NCBI GenBank assembly: GCA_027484145.1
Contig: JAIXUH010000026.1
Span: 124,001-188,000 of the forward strand
Length of the DNA: 64,000 bases
Direction: 5' to 3'
Source: Rhodobacter sp.
GTDB lineage: Bacteria > Pseudomonadota > Alphaproteobacteria > Rhodobacterales > Rhodobacteraceae
The first letter of the stretch is position 1. The number at the start of each line of letters is the position of its first letter. The notes beneath the pieces were generated by a model, which ran no database searches, was not told where the DNA came from, and saw nothing but the letters and a program-made list of their open reading frames with translations. The position numbers were made by a program, and so were the translations under genes. Shown here in pieces: positions 60,681-64,000 of the stretch.

Positions 60681-60890
60681 GTGAAGGTTCTTGCCATCCT
60701 TGTCAGTCTGGTCTTGCCCGGTGCGGGCAGCCTGATCATGGGGCAGGTGAGGGTGGGGATCGCGCAGATCGTGCTGTTTGCCGTAGCGGTGTTCGTCAGC
60801 TTTCCGCTGTTTCTGGCGATCATCGGGGTGCCGGTCATGCTGGTCGTCTGGATCTGGGGCCTTTTGACCGTGATCAGCACCCCGCGTTAA
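60681..60890 (+). CDS. Small two-helix membrane protein
   Basis: A 69-residue protein that is almost wholly hydrophobic: MKVLAILVSLVLPGAGSLIM GQVRVG, then IAQIVLFAVAVFVSFPLFLA and a final VVWIWGLLTVI. The LPGAGSLIMGQ turn and two to three helices resemble TM2-domain and similar small membrane proteins. Start is GTG at 60681 with AAAGG upstream; the frame upstream is not hydrophobic in the same way. Convergent with the small basic gene that follows. Function unknown. Confidence 0.65.
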   Translation: MKVLAILVSLVLPGAGSLIMGQVRVGIAQIVLFAVAVFVSFPLFLAIIGVPVMLVVWIWGLLTVISTPR

Positions 60891-60929
60891 GGCGGGGCGC
60901 GGCGCAAGGGTCCGCCCCCGCAGCACGGC

Positions 60930-61061
60930 TTACTTGATCTTCTTGCCCGAGATCGTGGTGCCATCCTTGCTCAGCCCCGCATTGGCGGTGGCCAGCACCT
61001 TGGGCGCTTCCTTCTTGGGCTTCTTGGCCTCTTTGTTGCCTTTGCTCTTTTCCTTGGACAT
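60930..61061 (-). CDS. Small lysine-rich protein
   Basis: A 43-residue basic protein beginning MSKEKSKGNKEAKKPKKEAP and ending TTISGKKIK. AGAAGGAAA lies 8 bp before the ATG at 61061. Nearly half of the first 20 residues are Lys, suggesting nucleic-acid binding. Similar short Lys-rich proteins occur, as I recall, across Rhodobacterales, which supports a real gene despite its size. Function unknown. Confidence 0.65.
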   Translation of the reverse strand: MSKEKSKGNKEAKKPKKEAPKVLATANAGLSKDGTTISGKKIK

Positions 61062-61200
61062 GTCGGATTTCCTTCTGTCGAAGTTCCACCCCAACCCATG
61101 CCGGGGGGATCGCTGCCGCCGGGGCCGGTCAAGGCGTTGTCCGGAGGCATCAAGGGCGGCCCCGCCTTGGGGTCACCTCTCCTGTTGAGGTGGGGGTTCG

Positions 61201-61446
61201 GTGGCCCCAGGGCAAGGCTTGAGACGCCTGCATGGGACGATAGCACAACGGTGGGGTGCTAAGCTGACCGCGCCCGAACTGACGGGGCTCTTGGGGTGCG
61301 ACCCCAGTCGCGCCCGCCCCGTGGCGGCGGCTCTGGCGCGGTCAGCTTTGCTTTGGGCAAATCTGACGGAGTGGAAGCATGGGGCGGTTTTCGATCCGAA
61401 AGCCGTCTTCGGGCACTTATGGGATCAGACCCCGTCCAAAGAATAA
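61201..61446 (+). CDS. Hypothetical protein, possible small helical protein
   Basis: An 81-codon frame from a GTG at 61201 (GAGGTGGGGG about 8 bp upstream). The product is helical and looks like a folded sequence (LTAPELTGLLGCDPSRARPV, AAALARSALLWANLTEWKHG). I recognise no family. It is convergent with the NYN gene, stopping 8 bp from that gene's 3' end. Chance in GC-rich DNA cannot be excluded. Confidence 0.35.
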   Translation: MAPGQGLRRLHGTIAQRWGAKLTAPELTGLLGCDPSRARPVAAALARSALLWANLTEWKHGAVFDPKAVFGHLWDQTPSKE

Positions 61447-61453
61447 AGCCAAA

Positions 61454-62251
61454 TCATTGGAAAAAGCTCTGTAGCAAACGATATCTTGCAAACGCAGCAT
61501 CTTTTTTGGCGAAATACTGGTAGGAATAAGTGGTGAAATCATCCATCACTTCGGTTGGCACGTCACAAACGTAGATGCCACCATTGCTGTCAAACGCAAG
61601 AGCGTGCCGGTTTGTCCCATCCTCAAAAACTTCTAAGCGCCCAAAACTTTCAAACGTTGCTTTATTGCAGTTTCCTCCACTGTTTGAGCGTCCACCGTCG
61701 ATCACTGACTTGGCAAGAATTTGGTCGCCTACGTGAACATAGTTGTCGCACCGATCTTGGAATTCGCGTGCGACATCGCCTTTTGCAGGATTTCCAAAAC
61801 CAACAACCGTCGTGTGAATGCCAAGGTCAACGATCGCAGATACGAGGGGTAGTAAATCGCCATCATCTGTAAACAAAATGCAGGAATCCATTATCCTCGA
61901 GTGAGCACACTTTAGGGCTTCAACAGCAATCATGACGTCAACGCCCTGTTGTTTGCGAGATCTACCCTTTTCGATCAGACGCCCTTGGCGGTAGAGAAAA
62001 TTCTGCTCGGAGCGAAGTTTAACTAGCCAGTCATGAGTGTCTTGTCCGTCTGGAGCAGCACTAAACAGATACTTGCGACTTGCTGGTATTGACCGTAGCA
62101 GGATTTCCAATGAGTAGAATTTTTTGCAGTCTTCAGCGAGGTTTCGATGCTTGAATGCATCATGAAAACCGTCAGCTACGTTGTCAGCATCGATAAATGC
62201 AAAGCATTTTCCTGGACCACCGCTGAGGGAAGAAGCTCCTCTACTACTCAC
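61454..62251 (-). CDS. NYN-domain (PIN-like) nuclease family protein
   Basis: A 265-residue protein. Residues about 15-165 form a NYN/LabA-type PIN-like domain: CFAFIDADNVADGF with the first acidic site, KSRKQQGVDVMIAVEALKCA with the middle Asp, and CILFTDDGDLLPLVSAIVDL with the C-terminal acidic pair, followed by GIHTTVVGFGNPAKG. These acidic residues normally bind Mg2+ for RNA cleavage. The last 90 residues are not recognised. The start is GTG at 62251, which overlaps the parE stop as GTGTGA with GAGGAG upstream. Base use differs from the neighbours: 61501-61560 has 25 G+C of 60, which points to recent acquisition. Role unknown; defence or RNA decay are possibilities. Confidence 0.78.
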   Translation of the reverse strand: MSSRGASSLSGGPGKCFAFIDADNVADGFHDAFKHRNLAEDCKKFYSLEILLRSIPASRKYLFSAAPDGQDTHDWLVKLRSEQNFLYRQGRLIEKGRSRKQQGVDVMIAVEALKCAHSRIMDSCILFTDDGDLLPLVSAIVDLGIHTTVVGFGNPAKGDVAREFQDRCDNYVHVGDQILAKSVIDGGRSNSGGNCNKATFESFGRLEVFEDGTNRHALAFDSNGGIYVCDVPTEVMDDFTTYSYQYFAKKDAAFARYRLLQSFFQ

Positions 62252-64000
62252 ACATCCAACTCCTCCACAAACCGCGCGTTTTCCTGAATATACTGGAACC
62301 GCAGTTCAGGCTTCTTCCCCATCAGGCGCTCCACCAGATCGCTCGTATCCCCCGGTTCATCTTCGTCAATCGACACGCGGATCAGCTTGCGGGTCAGGGG
62401 GTTCATGGTGGTGTCTTTCAGGTCTTTGGCGTCCATCTCGCCCAGACCCTTGAAGCGCTGCACGTCGATCTTGCCCTTGCCGCCAATGCCCTTGGCCATC
62501 CAGATCTCTTTCTCGGCATCATCGGCCACATAAAGGCGGCGCGGGCCCTGGGTCAGCCGATAGAGCGGCGGGCAGGCGAGGTAGAGGTGCCCCTTGTCGA
62601 TCAGCGGGCGCATCTGGGTGAAGAAGAAGGTCATCAACAGGCTGGCGATATGCGCGCCATCCACATCGGCATCTGTCATGATGATGATCTTGTCATAGCG
62701 CAGGTCATCAAGGTTGAACCGCGTGCCCATGCTGACGCCAAGCGCCTCACAGATATCGCGGATTTCGGAGTTTTCGTTCAGCTTCGATGAGGCGGCCCCC
62801 AGCACGTTCAGGATCTTGCCCTTCAGCGGCAACAACGCCTGTGTCTCGCGGTCGCGCGCGCCCTTGGCCGAACCACCGGCCGAGTCGCCTTCGACGATGA
62901 AAAGCTCGGTCCCTTCGCGGGTCTTGCTGGTGCAATCGGTCAGTTTGCCGGGCAGGCGGAGCTTTTTGGTCGCCGTCTTGCGGGCGGTTTCCTTTTCCAT
63001 TTTACGGCGCAGGCGTTCTTCGGCGCGCAGCACCAGAAAATCGAGGATGCTGCCGGCCGATTTCGGGTCTGCCGCGAGCCATGTATCAAAGTGGTCGCGC
63101 ACCGCGAGTTCGACCCAGCGGGCGGCTTCTTCGGTGGCAAGGCGGTCCTTGGTCTGGCCCACGAACTGCGGTTCGCGGATAAAGCACGACACCAGAGCGC
63201 AGCCCCCCGTCAACAGGTCTTCGCGGGTGATCTGGTCGGCCTTGCGGTTCTTGACCCGCTCACCATAGGCGCGGATGCCCTTCAGGATGGCGGCCCAGAA
63301 GCCGTTTTCATGCGTGCCACCTTCGGGTGTGGGCACTGTGTTGCAGTAAGATTGGATGAAACCGTCGCGCGCAGGCGTCCAGTTGATGGCCCATTCCACG
63401 CTGCCCGGCACGTTGAACTTTTCGGTAAAGCCCACCTTTCCGGCAAAGGGGCGGTCGGCGTAGGTGGTGGATTTGGCAAGGCTGTCGGAAAGGTAGTCGG
63501 CCAGACCGCCGGGAAAGTGGAACACCGCCTCCAGCGGGGTTTCGCCATCGTTGACGGCGGTCTTCCAGCGGATTTCGACGCCCGAAAACAGATAGGCCTT
63601 GGACCGCGCCATTTTCAGCATCCGCGCGGGCTTCAGCGTCTGGTGGCCGAAAATCTCGGGGTCCGGATGAAACAGAACGGTCGTGCCGCGACGGTTCGGG
63701 GCAGGGCCAACCTTGGTGACCGGGCCCTTTGGAATGCCGCGTGAAAACTCTTGCACGAAGAGTTCTTTGTTGCGCGCCACTTCCACACGCATCAGGTCAG
63801 ACAAAGCGTTCACGACCGACGCGCCCACACCATGCAGACCGCCCGAGGTGGCATAGGCATCGCCGCCGAACTTGCCGCCTGCGTGCAGGGTGCACAGGAT
63901 CACCTCCAGCGCCGATTTGCCGGGAAACTTGGGGTGCGGGTCCACCGGAATGCCGCGGCCATTGTCGCGCACGGTCACGGAATTGTCGGCGTGCAACTCC
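62248..64000 (-). CDS. parE: DNA topoisomerase IV subunit B (N-terminus outside window)
   Basis: The frame is open at the window's right edge, so the first part of the ATPase domain is missing; 583 codons are present. GHKL motifs seen are TVRDNGRGIPVDPH and ALEVILCTLHAGGKFGG followed by TSGGLHGVGASVVNALS. The TOPRIM domain has ELFIVEGDSAGGSAKGARDR and IIIMTDADVDGAHIASLLM with the DxD pair, and QRFKGLGEMDAKDL follows. KLRLPGKLTDCTSKTREGTE points to ParE rather than GyrB in this group. It decatenates chromosomes with ParC. The NYN gene begins inside its stop codon. Confidence 0.95.
   Translation of the reverse strand, partial: ELHADNSVTVRDNGRGIPVDPHPKFPGKSALEVILCTLHAGGKFGGDAYATSGGLHGVGASVVNALSDLMRVEVARNKELFVQEFSRGIPKGPVTKVGPAPNRRGTTVLFHPDPEIFGHQTLKPARMLKMARSKAYLFSGVEIRWKTAVNDGETPLEAVFHFPGGLADYLSDSLAKSTTYADRPFAGKVGFTEKFNVPGSVEWAINWTPARDGFIQSYCNTVPTPEGGTHENGFWAAILKGIRAYGERVKNRKADQITREDLLTGGCALVSCFIREPQFVGQTKDRLATEEAARWVELAVRDHFDTWLAADPKSAGSILDFLVLRAEERLRRKMEKETARKTATKKLRLPGKLTDCTSKTREGTELFIVEGDSAGGSAKGARDRETQALLPLKGKILNVLGAASSKLNENSEIRDICEALGVSMGTRFNLDDLRYDKIIIMTDADVDGAHIASLLMTFFFTQMRPLIDKGHLYLACPPLYRLTQGPRRLYVADDAEKEIWMAKGIGGKGKIDVQRFKGLGEMDAKDLKDTTMNPLTRKLIRVSIDEDEPGDTSDLVERLMGKKPELRFQYIQENARFVEELDV

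Noticed and set aside
1-64000. CRISPR arrays, insertion sequences, prophage genes, rRNA genes
   Set aside because: No regularly spaced repeats, transposase or integrase motifs, phage structural genes or rRNA sequence seen on either strand.

Overview
This 64 kb window looks like a chromosomal segment of a high-GC alphaproteobacterium of the Rhodobacterales (Rhodobacter/Gemmobacter/Tabrizicola-like). That is an inference from gene content and style: a membrane urate hydroxylase with a cytochrome c tail, DUF2125 and DUF1489 proteins, a B12-dependent ribonucleotide reductase, ThyX, heterotetrameric sarcosine oxidase, TadE/TadG proteins, and long antisense open frames typical of GC-rich codon use. 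No transposase, integrase, phage gene or CRISPR array was seen.

Purine catabolism dominates the left half. Positions 1-4800 hold an allantoinase (cut by the window edge), 5-hydroxyisourate hydrolase (uraH), a DUF2125 protein, a LysR regulator and the divergent urate hydroxylase puuD. Positions 18082-27617 hold one tightly overlapping minus-strand operon, xdhA-xdhB-xdhC followed by a BMP-type nucleoside/purine ABC importer. Together they would import purines or nucleosides, oxidise hypoxanthine/xanthine to urate, and take urate to allantoate. The OHCU decarboxylase is not in the window. Between these blocks lie aldose 1-epimerase, a Zur-controlled zinc importer (znuA divergent from zur-znuC-znuB), a dimethylglycine dehydrogenase-like enzyme, a DeoR regulator with a three-unit tandem operator, a GH25 lysozyme lipoprotein, an EF-hand protein, a DAO/aldo-keto reductase pair and a decayed sulfide:quinone reductase.

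The middle (27841-45952) carries mostly core genes: dnaE, an MCP with a small membrane partner, DUF1489, nrdJ, yaeQ, tRNA-Glu, recJ, glpX, a VOC protein, hom and a hybrid histidine kinase. Directly behind dnaE is a small accessory cassette (DUF6502 gene, two lipoproteins, two copies of a 17-bp palindrome). It ends in a decayed second copy of the dnaE 3' end, which suggests an old insertion or duplication.

The right part (46024-64000) has three TadE/TadG-like pseudopilin genes, a Glu/Leu/Phe/Val-type dehydrogenase, an EVE-domain protein, the soxBDAG sarcosine oxidase operon, a glyoxalase, a SLAM-like outer-membrane translocator with its candidate surface lipoprotein, thyX, several very small genes, an AT-richer NYN-domain nuclease gene coupled to parE, and most of parE.

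Less ordinary features are: (1) a dispersed GC-rich palindromic element, two copies of which sit in frame inside xdhA and xdhB; (2) the dnaE-tail cassette with twin operators; (3) the SLAM/surface lipoprotein pair; (4) the NYN gene coupled to parE; (5) the sulfide:quinone reductase pseudogene; (6) three back-to-back perfect hairpins between glpX and recJ.
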